Positions 21,513 to 33,100 of a stretch of DNA of 64,000 bases are shown one piece after another (the stretch's first letter is position 1; each line of letters starts with the position of its first letter). Both the position numbers and the translations under genes were made by a program. The notes under the pieces are model-generated. The model saw nothing but the letters and a program-made list of their open reading frames with translations. It did not search any database and was not told where the DNA came from. Source of the DNA: Marthasterias glacialis (taxonomy: Eukaryota; Echinodermata; Asteroidea; Forcipulatida; Asteriidae); the NCBI GenBank assembly GCA_911728455.2, contig OU452222.1:10571575-10635574 (forward strand). The letters run 5' to 3'.

Positions 21513-24500
21513 ATGAAGGTGCCAATGTCTTCGCTCTGGAAAACTACAAAACGAGTGGTGGGATTTGGTGCCCTGTTTTTGGCACTACTTCTTGGTATCT
21601 TCCAATATGCAGTCTGTGATCTAACGGGTATGTGTTTTACATTTTATGGATTTTCGCCGGTACAATTTTTAGAAATTATTTTTTTTCTCTGAACAAATTT
21701 TGACAGATCATGCTGCTTCAAAACGAAAAACATACAAAAACCTTTCGCATATGCCACGGACAACGCACGAAAGAAAAGGAACATGCAAAATTCTATGTAA
21801 TGGATGATGGAAGTGAATTAATGCAGGCATCCCGAAAATATGCCTAATTCTTTTTTTAGTTTTGATTTCACTACCACATATCATTGGCGGATGTTTTCGT
21901 GCAATAAATTAAATGAAAACTTGTAACTTTTCTCGATTCTATCAAAATAGCTATTTCAAATTCAAAGCTAAATTTTCGGGTAAAAAATCGGCAAGAAAAC
22001 GGACCAATTTGCATCTTTATCCAGGGTTAGTCAGTGTGAATTTAGAAAATACTTCACAGATAAGTATTAACCTGCGGCCTATTAAGGCAAAATTAAATTC
22101 ATTAATATTTTAATGGCATTAACACTCGACTGGGATAAACAAAGAGGGATAAAAAAAGAGCAAAGTTTGATCTTGTAACTTAACGGTTATCAAAAATAAT
22201 AAAAATATTCGGAAGTGCGGTATTAACATGTGATAATATCTACATGTACTTGCTGTGTAGACTGTTTTTGTAAGAATTTGTCCAGCAATTTTTGTCTATT
22301 ACACTGCCGTCGAGTAGTTTGAGAATCATGAGACTACATCGAACTCTCGATGCAAATGTACTCAGCGGCAGTAGATATATTTTAAAGTTGCATGGCCCGT
22401 TTTTCGCAGAAACAATTTTTAATATACAATATTTTCTCTGAACGAATTTTGACAGATGCTGCTGTTTTTCAAATCGAAAAAACATACAAAACCTTTCGCA
22501 CGTGCCACTGACATGGCACAAAATACAATGTAACATGTAAAGTTGTACACAGCTGATGGACGTGAGGTAATGTCTGGATCCCGCCAATATAGTTCATTTT
22601 TAGCTTTTAATTAACAACCACTAATCATTGACGGGTTTGTTTTGTATACAATGAAATTGTAACTTTCTCAAATCTATAAAAAAAATAATTAGCTAGTAAT
22701 TAAACTTTTATTAATTAAATCTTCGGGTCAAAATTCGGTCTAAAATCGGACCAAGCATCTTTAACAGGACAGTTCTTCAGAGAGAACAAACTATATACAG
22801 CAAGTATTTATCGCACGGCGTCACTGTTCCCGTGGACCGATCATACTCCACCGTGCAATGCCATTTAATTAAATAGTATTTTTGTATCTGCACACTTTTC
22901 CCCACATACATAAACCAATAGATATCGATGTTACTGGAAAGTCAACTTCGCAAAGTACAAGAACATTGGGGAATTATGCCGTGGATGGCAATCTAGGCAC
23001 TTTCACGCATACCGGTAAGCACCCGTGTTATCTTCGCTTCAGGTCTTTTAAGATAAATAAGAAAATATCTCAGGAGTCCCTTTAAGGTATTGCATCATTG
23101 AATCATCAAATCAAATCCATCATCGGGTACATTGATTGTAATTTTGAGGGAAAAGCGAAAAAGTACTTTCCCCTTGTAAGATTAAAATGACAAGAATAAA
23201 CGACAGCCATAACAATTTTGTTGTTTAAAGGGACACATTGCCTTCAGAATTGGCGCTTTTGGGCAACAAGAAGAGTTTGTCGTGAAATAAATATACTTGG
23301 AAAGATATTTTAAAAGTAGAATATATTGCTTAAGATGAAATGTCCCTTAAAAATTATGTGATTTTTGTTTAATTTTGTGACAGAACATGGCCCGCCATTT
23401 TGTAGAATCTAAATGTTTGACTCCACAAGATGGCACACCGTGTGTTTCTATGTAGAGTGTGGTTCTGCTGGTTGTAATTACAACACACTGTATGCCTTTT
23501 ATTGTACGAACAACTCTTAATAAGGACCAAGGAGTAATTCAGTGAGATTTGAAGGCAATGTGTTCCTTTAATAATAAAAGATGTCGTAATTTTGTTGTCT
23601 ATTTTTTCAATTCTCGAAAAGACACCTGCAAGCAGCAATATTGTGATATTTGAGTGTAGGGCTTCACTCTTGCAGAAGCCTCTCATTGTCAAAAAATAAA
23701 TAAATAAAACAAAAAAAAATAAAAAAAATAAAAAAAAAATAAAAAATACACACAATTTAAGAAAACAGTTTCCCCCGCACAACATACAAGGTGCACAAAC
23801 CTTTTACACAACCATGCTTGTTTAGGGGCCATACGCCTTTTTATTAATTATGTAGTTTTAAAGTAGGCATATTTTATTAATTGCATAATTAAAGAAAAAT
23901 GACTCGTGCTCAAGACGATCTCACCTTGAAAAAAATCAATCATAATGTTAAATTGCTACTTTTGTATAATGACCAAAATCATTAATTTTCAAATGAGATG
24001 TCGACCGAAAAAAATCCATCAACGACTAATGACACAATAAATAAACTCTGCCCACTGCCTGCTCAATTTCAGCGGGGTGCCTGGCAACACAGAGACAAAA
24101 TGCAGGCAAAATGACGTTGTAGTATAAGCTGACTTATAAAAAAAACATTTCTATAGCCATCTTCACCGTCATAAGCGATTTAGTAATTTTATTTGTTAAA
24201 AAGTAATTAAAAAAAGGCAAACAATGTTAATGGCCTCACGTTTCGACCATAGCAGAGTCTTTCTCAAAGGCGAAATGACGACACAACACACAATACACGT
24301 ATGCTGGTGTAACAGAAGCAGTCAAGTGGAAACAAAGTGAAAAGAGCGAGGTAGGAAGCAGTCAGAAGATGCAAGGGATGAACACTGAAGAGAAAGACAA
24401 GGGGAGGGGGGAGGAAACAGTCTAGTTTAACCACAAGGGGTTGGAAACTTAACAGACAAAAAAGGTGGGAAAATAATTAATTACTGAACAAGACAGATTA

Positions 24501-26641
24501 AAACATTTGTGAAAAAAGGGAGAAGGCAAAGGCAAAACGTAATTAATCATTTCCTTCTTGGATGTTCAGACCGTGGGGTTGAATGGTGTGGAGGCGCCTC
24601 ATCCACAGTTTCTCCTCACTCAGACGAACAGTCTCTCTGTTGTTACCCAGAGAGATTAAAAAGGTGCTCTCTTAAGTTCCGTTCGCTGGAATAGATTTAT
24701 TTTCAAGGTAACATCGACTTGAGCACAGATCACACATCATTAATTTTAAAAGACTGCAATTATCATTTCTATCCCTCCATTGCAGATCCTGGTGATCCAC
24801 ATCCATGGTGGCGATTAGACTTGGTTGATGAGCACTGCTTAGGCAAAATCATCGTAACACTCAGACACGACTGCTGTGGTAACACAATGTGCTGTTGTTT
24901 TGAATAATGTTATTGTTGAAGCGCCCTTTTCTCAAGACATTCGGCTTAATAATTGTAATCAACACAACTACCAAATATTACTAATGCCACTGTACTCAAT
25001 GCTCCCGCCAGCTGGTGACAAATCAGCGTTGACGTACAAGGATTTCCTTTAAGGCATGGGGCAATTTGTTTCCCCTAAACATTTTGAAATTTCACCAGCC
25101 CTATTTTCGGCTTTCCAATGATAATTTTGGAACATCCCATTTAAAATGACCATCCTTCAGCCTTAAAGAAACACGTTGCCTTCAGACTTTTGGGCTATAA
25201 AAGCGATCACTTTGGGCGTGCAGCAGATGCGCGTGTGTGTGACGCAATGACTTACCAACTAACGAGTCTATAATGCACTAAGCACGTACCCTACACCAAG
25301 TAACCCTATACTATCGCCAACTTGATTTGTTGTGATCTTTATTCTCATCTTGAGGTCAAAACCGCTTCTTGCGTGCTGTGGCAAGAGCCGGCGTCCACCC
25401 CACACCTACCGACAACCAACAGTGTGGCTCACCGGCCACTGAGGCTCAGTCTGTTGCGGGAACAGTGACGGCATTTCTGTGTGACCCACCGAGGACTGCC
25501 AAGTTTGTGAGCTTCGACATTGACGTATCCAGACCAGGTGTCACAAACGCCGTTCTCATGCTTGCAGATGTGAAGGTTCAAGTATACACATCTGGGGAAT
25601 GTGACAAGGGTAAGGTCATTTTAAAGTAACGGATAACAAAACAAACGAGCAAATAAACCCCACTCCAACACCCCCAATCAAGCACCCCCAACAGACAAAC
25701 CAGAAGTGCGTTTGCTAAGAGAGTTGACCACTTCTTGCTAAACTTTGTCTACCCACTTCATTTCCTCCATCTTGTTGCGTGGCCTTTATAGAACCATGGA
25801 TAAATCCTACCCTTCATTGACTCTGTGGTGACTAAAGTTTTACCCAACTGGTACAAGTTACACAAGAAAACTTATAGCAAGGTGCGCATACCTAAATTCG
25901 CCCTTAACTGGAAAACATAAGAAATGAGGTGTGTACAATGAACGCTAGTTATGTGAGACAAGTCGATCACTTTGTTCTCACCTTTGCTTTTTTTAAAACC
26001 ATTTATTTATATTATTTTACAGGGACACATGTCATAGCCTTCAAATCTCTTAAGATTCTGCTGTTTGGAATTGCTCTTTGATCCTTTCAAAGAGTTGTTT
26101 ATGCATTAAAACACCTACAGTTTATTTAATTATTGAGTAGTGATTCAAAATACATATTTGCATCTGGAAATACAACCAGCGGATACTCTACATAGAAACA
26201 TACGATCCGCCATTTTGTGGAGCCCAAAATTCGGAAATCAAGAGGGGCACATAACCCCCCCGCCCTTAGTTACGCCACTAAACGGAGCATTCATTTACAA
26301 ACGAAAATCGGTGTTGAATTGAATGATTTTTTGTTGAAACTGGCTGGGAAAACCTATATTAATGAGGAAATTGTATGGGTTTTGTTTCCATTTTCAAAGA
26401 TCCTTTTGTGAAGTCTAGAGTTTTCATCAGGCTCTACGAAGGACAGAAAATCGGTAACCATAACCCGCTCTCAACCATGACGGCAAAACGCCTCTTAAGA
26501 TGTGCCCATTACTGCATGAAAAACGCCGGATGTCTGACCTTCGACTTCGCGGAGAGCAACGGCCAGTGCCATCTCCATAATCTGAATTCGACCGACATCG
26601 AGCCGACTGAAGATGAGGACTTCAGTATCTTTGGGTCTTAA
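21513..26641 (+). CDS. Secreted F-type lectin with C-terminal PAN/apple domain
   Basis: Five exons: 21513-21627, 22922-23014, 24786-24878, 25355-25609 and 26400-26641. Every internal junction is phase 1, and the product is 265 residues. Residues 1 to about 35 form a signal peptide or anchor with the core VVGFGALFLALLLGIFQYAV. Residues 39 to about 185 form an F-type (fucolectin/tachylectin-4) domain: AVDGNLGTFTHT, then PWWRLDLVDEHCLGKIIVT, then RHDCCG, which is the calcium-site and fucose-site region. The last 80 residues form a PAN/apple-like domain (LLRCAHYCMKNAGCLTFDFA, QCHLHNL). F-type lectins bind L-fucose and act in innate recognition or fertilisation; PAN domains bind protein or sugar. 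The usual sugar-site pattern HX26RXDX4R/K appears as HX27RXDX5R (His68, Arg96, Asp98, Arg104), so binding may be altered. The domain calls are secure; the biological role is unknown. Confidence 0.88.
23226..23570. mobile_element. 345-bp MITE in lectin intron 2
   Basis: The ends are inverted: TAAAGGGACACATTGCCTTC on the left, and the right end is the complement of TAAAGGAACACATTGCCTTC. The inner part contains CGCCATTTTGTAGAATCTAA and the inverse CCATCTTGTGGAGTC. Related fragments occur at 25163-25210 and around 26020-26230 in the same gene, so the family has hit this locus repeatedly. Confidence 0.75.
23690..23755. repeat. A-rich low-complexity tract
   Basis: A run of AAATAA and AAAAAAAT units follows the MITE in lectin intron 2. 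It has no other content. Confidence 0.85.
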
Positions 26642-26691
26642 CCGTTTAGTCACTGGACTGCCCCAGTGTTTGGGGAAAAAAATAACATACA

Positions 26692-26697
26692 AATAAA
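26692..26697 (+). terminator. Poly(A) signal of the lectin-PAN gene
   Basis: AATAAA lies 51 bases after the TAA stop ending at 26641. It gives a compact 3'UTR and supports 26400-26641 as the true last coding exon. Confidence 0.7.
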
Positions 26698-27001
26698 ATT
26701 CAAAACAGGCTACATTCGTTGTCGCGCTTTAACCTTTATGTACCAGTATCTATTTTAAATCACGGTTCTGTTAATTTACTTCAAGGGTCTGGCAAACTAG
26801 TCTACCTCTTTTCAGCAGCCTCGGGCGGTGCAGGGATGAGATGGTTAATTTATTTCTTAATAATTACCATTGTTACAAGGTAAATGTTACAAGATGTAAA
26901 TCCCAGGGGCTGAGGTGTATACAGCCGAATATCTGTTACCATTGGCGGCGGGGGGGAGGGGTGGGGGAGATAGATTTTACCTATCATGTCATACCTTTAA
27001 C

Positions 27002-27063
27002 TAGACCCAGTAACTGGGGCACTGTACTCCTTTTTTGAGATTTTGACATCGGTTGTGGGTCTA
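27002..27063. mobile_element. 62-bp element with 9-bp target duplication (MULE-like MITE)
   Basis: The element begins TAGACCCAGTAACTGGGG and ends GGGTCTA. It is flanked on both sides by the perfect 9-bp direct repeat ACCTTTAAC (26993-27001 and 27064-27072). Its first 45 or so bases match one arm of the palindromic element at 37438-37561. Nine-base duplications are typical of Mutator-like elements. It is far too small to encode anything and looks like an internal deletion derivative. Confidence 0.82.
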
Positions 27064-28480
27064 ACCTTTAACTGTATATACAACCTTTGAAGCAATTTAT
27101 TTTAGAAGAAGAAAGAAAGAAAAACTAACGTTTTTGCGTTTTCCCTTTCTACTCCTATCTCCTTCTACGTTGGCAAAACATTTCTTAACAAAATCTTTTT
27201 TTCATTGTCTTGTTTCATTCATCTTGGTTGATTCGTTTCATTTTCTTCATCCAGAAACTTCACCAAACATTTCAAGAGACTGAAAAATTTAAATGTACTC
27301 TAACGCATGTAGTAATTTAGATATATACATATATATATTTATATAAAACTAGTAGGGTTGATGGCCTTAGCTTTCGATCCAAACCGGACCTTTGTAAGAA
27401 TATATATATATTTTTTTCAAAGCGCCTTTGAAACATGTGCTTATGGATACCGGCACTTTTGTTTTGATTGAATGATTGATTGCAGTAATGCTAAGTAGGC
27501 TTACTTTGAGAATTTGTCGGGGGAAAACAAACAAACACAATATATCATTTTGTATTGGTCGGACAAAGAGATTTTAGACTGTCAGTAATGTAATGTCACA
27601 ACTGCATGAGCACAGATAAATATTGATGGCGCTCGCAGACGTTTTTAATGGGCAATAGATTAATTACGCCTGCTTGTTGGATGCAAAGGAGCTAATATTT
27701 TAAAATGTCTACTCTCTTCTTGCCCATTAATGTTAGATTTATGTTATTGGTCTTCATGTTTTACAGATTTCTTTATTTTGTAAAGCTTTGATAATTTCAA
27801 ACAGGCCGCTCAAAAATTGTCAACTATCAGACTCTTAACCCATTATGCTAAAATGTCTTGCTACATAAAATATGGTTTTTATGGTACTTTAATTGCATTA
27901 TTAAGGATTGATGAACTATCTTCCATAAGAACTGGCTACTCAAGAAGCACTGGACTGTGACATAACATTTTAATGGACAAAGTAACTTAAGCCAGAATGT
28001 TTACTGATGATCAAATAATGGCCACGGTATGTATTATCATCCAAATGTAATCTACATGCCGGCGCGGTTCCGGAGCCAAATGTTAATTCTTTTATTTTAT
28101 TTGTGTTTTGTTTTGTTGTTGTTGTTGTTGTTGTTTTTTTGTTTTTTGTTTGTTTTTTGTTTTTTTTTTTTGGGGGGGGGCTAGACCCTTCGCACCGCTA
28201 TTTCATTTTGGGAGTCGAAAGGCAACATATATATGCAGCGCATTTTTTATGTGTTTGTAAGTACGTGGAAAGCTAAAATATTCATACAATTCATGATGCA
28301 GTTGCGTGTAGTGACAAGACCATGCAAATGATAATCAACTATTCATGTGAATTTTATATTGACGATTCAGTACTTTCCAGCATGTATCTTCTTCTTCCTT
28401 TTTTTCCTCTTTTTTTTTGTCCAATCCAGAACCGCGCCTGTGTACATGCAATGGAATACTTTGGCCTTCACTTTTTATTC

Positions 28481-29280
28481 AATAGACCGATTGCGCGACA
28501 ATGTTTACATGCGGTCACGTGACCCCCTATCGGGTATGACGTCATACAGCTGATGAAAAAATATGTGTAAAAGCATAGGCCGTGACACAGAGTGAGTTTG
28601 AAAACAGTCCATTTTACTTTCGTTAAGCGATGAATTAGTTAATCAGCCCCTTTATTTAAATTAGTATGTTGTGGTATTAATTTAAATCACATCTCTGTTT
28701 CCCAATTTAACAGGATTCAACTAAAAAGAGGTTTTTTAGCCATGCACTACTGGCGTCGAACGACTATTATGTAGCCACCCGTCTGTTATTTTGTTTGTAA
28801 TGTTGGCCTAAATCACTGTAAAAAAAAAGGGTAAAGAATGGTGGAAAAATGAGCATTAACACCTAGCCTTGCAGAATTTCAAACAGGCAAAAGAATCACA
28901 CAGTTTTGAAAGCAATTTCTTTGGAGCATTTCAGCTTCAAAACTTTGAAATTTTTGTGTTGAAAAGTGTGTCGTGATCGCGGTCGTCTGGCCTAACGTTC
29001 CGTCGCGCACTGTAAACATTGTGCACATTTATATGGTACTTTTACAATTTTCAAGACTTGCTGGAACTGTCCTTACTGGCCTTATTCAGCCACTTGAAGG
29101 TCTTTGGTACAAACTCTGGGATATGTTTCACAGATTTCGAGCAAAAAAAGCCTCGATCGAATTAACTAAATGCATTAATCATCGTGTACCATACCACCCT
29201 TTCCTATGGAGGATTACGTGTGTGTTTACATTTTTAACCCAACAGGGGTCACGTGACGTAGGTCGCGCAATCAGTCTATT
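28481..29280 (+). mobile_element. 800-bp terminal-inverted-repeat DNA element, copy B
   Basis: The ends are AATAGACCGATTGCGCGACA and GGTCGCGCAATCAGTCTATT, with GTCACGTGAC-like palindromes just inside. It is the same element as 2560-3361, in the opposite orientation. The plus strand carries a frame (IAVVWP, then GTVLTGLIQPLEGLWYKLW, then MFHRFRAKKASIE) that is shared with copy A. No transposase signature was recognised in it. Confidence 0.82.
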
Positions 29281-29465
29281 GGATTGTTACAGCTGAGTTC
29301 ATTAAAGCCTTTTCCTGCCGTATCATTTATATAGCTCAATCATCCATATCATGTGGTGAATCCGTCTACTTGATACACACATGCACACAGTTTGGTTCTG
29401 TGCTTACAAATCCGTGCAGTTGAGTGGTTTAAAAGGTACTCTTGGGTTAAACTCAGTTTTGTGAC

Positions 29466-29870
29466 GCACTCATTTTCCAATAGATAGAGTCCTTATGAAA
29501 GTGGGAAAAAAAAAAAACAAGTTTCTAACATCACGTTAATAGCTTGATACTCCCTTCAGTGCGAAATTTGAGACATGACGCCATTGGATATCAACAACAA
29601 ATGTGGGTCTGTATACATACTCTGTACATTCCAAAGAGGAATTCTTACGTCAGTCAAAAGGTCAACTTCAATGCCGTTTCGATTGAATATCATCGAAATT
29701 CAGGAATGAACTAAACAATTTCCTGTACAAAAATGTAAGGACCCATATATTTGAAATGTGACGTCATTGGACAATTTTGATTTTGATAAACAATGGCATT
29801 TTACACCGTTTTAATGTGAGGTTAGAGGCACATAACTTTTTCCCTCCACTTTTAAAAGGACCTATTGAAA
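29466..29870. mobile_element. Foldback MITE, copy 2
   Basis: It matches 686-1103 through most of its length: GCACTCATTTTCCAATAGAT, AGAGTCCTTATGAAAGTGGG, CGTCAGTCAAAAGGTCAA, and TGAGGTTAGAGGCACATAA near the right end. The right terminus is degraded. Both copies have the same orientation. Confidence 0.72.
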
Positions 29871-30157
29871 ATGGTTGGACAAGTCGCTGTGAATAGTTAC
29901 TAAGAATAGGAGGGTTAACTCCCATTTCACTCTGAAAGTATGGGTCCATTTTGGTAGGTATTTCACACTAATTTGATTGTCTTTCTTTGAAAAAAAATTA
30001 CCAGGTTACGTATGGGTCTTTCCAAATTCGACATCAAATATCTGCCCTAGCTCAATTTGAGTGAATGTTACAAACAACACTAAAAAATGTTGTGTTTTTT
30101 TTCAATGTGGGAATTTCCCCTGATCACTTACCCACATAGCAAACAGTATTGGAGTCT

Positions 30158-33100
30158 TTAGTATCTTCTCCTTTTGTTTTGTAGCCAAAGTAGAACGGGC
30201 ATTAGAGGTTCCTTCTTTAGGCAGTTTTTATGGAAGATGTCAAAGTTCATTTTCTGTATACGCCTAAGGAAAGCCTCGGTTGCTGCTGTGAGTAGGAAGG
30301 CAGGGAATGCCTCTTTGGGTACGCTGGACTTGAAGGATCTTGCCTGCAAAGATTGCAAAGAAACTTTTACAACCCTTCGAGTGGAACCAGGGTTTTATCT
30401 AGCATAATGCCCCGAAACCTCTTTAAAAAAAAAATCTTTTGGTTTGCTGAGGTTTATCCTAAAACAGTTCCTTTTGGCCATCAAGAAAGTATGAATGAAT
30501 GAATGAGTTTAGGCTGTGTCCATCCAGTGTGGGATGTAGCCCTCATGAAAACGCCGTTCATCCTTTCTGTTCTTGTCCCTACTCTTCCTGCATAAGATCT
30601 TATGTCATCTCTCCATCTTCTTTGTCTGCCTTTTCCCTGTTCTTGGTTGCCACTCCAAGAAAGTTTACTTTAGGCTAAACATAAATTCCTCACCTTACTC
30701 TACAAATGATTGATCATAAAACAAACGCTGTATATACACCCACATTAATGTTCAAATTAAAATATACGATGTATGAAATTGTCTTTTTTTTCAAATACAT
30801 TAAAAAAATATAATTTCAATTAGCATATATCATTAGCTAGCTTGTGTAATAAACATGTAGAATATTAAAGGTTCTCTCCAAAGGAACAAAATCATCGTGA
30901 TCCTGTTTGAATCATATTCAGATATTTAAATGGTAAGGTCTGTACTCCAATTTCCCCCTATATCTCACAGGGTATCGACTCCAGAAAATCCCCACTAAAC
31001 AAGAGGTCTTGTAGCTCTGCACTTTCACTGGAACCACAAGACCTAAATATTTCTTTGCTTTCTTTTATATTCACTGGACCAGGAACATTTGTTCCCCAGA
31101 CCTTAGATGTATATTTTGTTTTATATACCACGTGCACAGATCCTTGTAATTTGATTGGACGCTCCAAAACTTAATACTGGAGTCCAATATGGATAGTTAT
31201 TGGACGCTTTTAGCATCGTTTCCAAAATAACCGTTCTCCTCCTGTTTGTTAAAACGAGGCAAGGGTGTGTCACGGTGGACAAGGTTGGTGTCTACATGGA
31301 GTTGTCCATGTTGTTTAGAATTTCAGAGTATGAGGTGAACAAGTTTTCATGTCTATTAAAACATTTCACATATGCGATTATATAAACAAATATTGCATGC
31401 ATTCCACTTGGTGAAGTGAACTTTCATTTCACTCAGCTTCGACTCATGAAATGGAACAGTCCAGATTTCATCTCATGATTATATTCTGCTACAGTGCACT
31501 CGTATGCATCCACTATTTGCTGAACTTTTAGCAGGACGTTTAGATTTGAAACACCTAAGTGTACATCAAATCTTCAAAAGTAAGTTTTTGGAAAACCTTG
31601 GACTGCTGGATTTGTTCGGTTGTGGGGTTACTGGCCCAATTCTCACATTAATGGACTCTGGCCAGTGATCTAGTTGGTATTTCCAGCCCTGTATTTTGTG
31701 GCAGTCCTACAAACACTGGAAAAAAGTGATTGGACAAAACCTACCTTTTCCAGATGGACATGAGCTGCACTTGCTATATCATAAATCACATCCTTCATAG
31801 GTTGCTTGGTACTTCGTCTCAGTATTGCCTCATGTGATATATCATGCTGACAAGGAAAAACGGAAAAATGTAAACCGGTTGGAATAACTAGACAGTCAGA
31901 TAGAGAGATTTTGAAATATTGCGTCAAAGATAACATAGTTCCAGGGCAGAATTAATCAAAATTTACACACGTTCATGAAAACAGAAATGTTAAAAATCTT
32001 TAACAAAAATACTATAATTATAAAGCTAAATTAAAATGGGTAGGCCTACAATGCAAAAGGCAAAGACCAAAATAAGCTTACAAACACTTTAGAAAACATT
32101 CAAGAATATCTTCTCCTATGTCACTCCAAACCAAATTGTTTGGACTTCACATAAGATTGGAATGCCTGACCCAATGATAAGCAATTGTTATTTGGGCCTA
32201 CAATCCTCAGTCCTTCTGAATCCCTCATTTAAGCAAGGAGGATATAGAAGGATTTGGGAGGGTAAGGGTCAAGTAATAAAGTGACACAGAGACAAAACCA
32301 GTCAAACAAACACATAATTACCCCCACCAACCAAGGAAGTAATTTAAAATTTATCAAAAAAGAGGGGAAAATGACAAATTGTCACACATAAAACAAAACA
32401 CTACATGACTGATAAAACCTTGATAAATGTTTGAACCCTAACCACCCCAGGTCAGTCAAAATCCAACAGGGGGTATTGTTGGACTTTGGATGGTTGAGTT
32501 CTGTGAATCTTGTCTCTGCTGTTGGACTATGGCTGGACCTGGTTGAGTACCAATGGTTCAGGGGACTAGTGTTGGACTTTGGCTGAGTGTGGAAAGTACT
32601 ATGGTATGCAAACTGTATTGTTGGATATTGATGGGCTTGGTACAATACTTCTCAAATAATCAAGCTATACCCATGTCATAACATACCCAGTCAGCCAAAA
32701 CCAAACAGCACAAGGCCTGTTGGAGTAGGATGGGTTGTGTACTGTCCCCATATGTGTACTGCGGGAGTATGATGGGTTGTGTACTGGCCCCACAAGTGTA
32801 CTGTTGGTGTATGATGGGTTGAGGAGGTCTCCTAGTAAAAATGCTTAGGGGGTTAGGGTTAATGTTTAAAATTATTTGTATATGTACAGGAAAAGTGGGG
32901 AAAGTCACGTGGAGAAAGTTAACACATGGATTAAAACCTCTTCCACTTAAGGGTAGGGTCAGCAATTGGTTTTGTCAACGAAATGCTGATTTATAGGCAA
33001 AATTATCAAGAAAGATCCAACAAAAGTAACCTGTGAAAGTTCCAGTTGAATACAGTGCCTTCTTGTTGAGAAAACAGTAAAAAACTGTTATGGTATTTTC

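Larger units (their letters stand above)
26700..30157. other. Gene-free gap between the lectin and NDUFAF6 genes
   Basis: The two genes converge on this stretch. It holds the 62-bp element with 9-bp duplications (27002-27063), TG/T-rich tracts near 28100-28175, the 800-bp inverted-repeat element copy B and the second foldback MITE. The only sizeable frame (28973-29296) lies inside the 800-bp element. No clear poly(A) signal for NDUFAF6 was found just beyond its stop at 30158. Confidence 0.65.
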
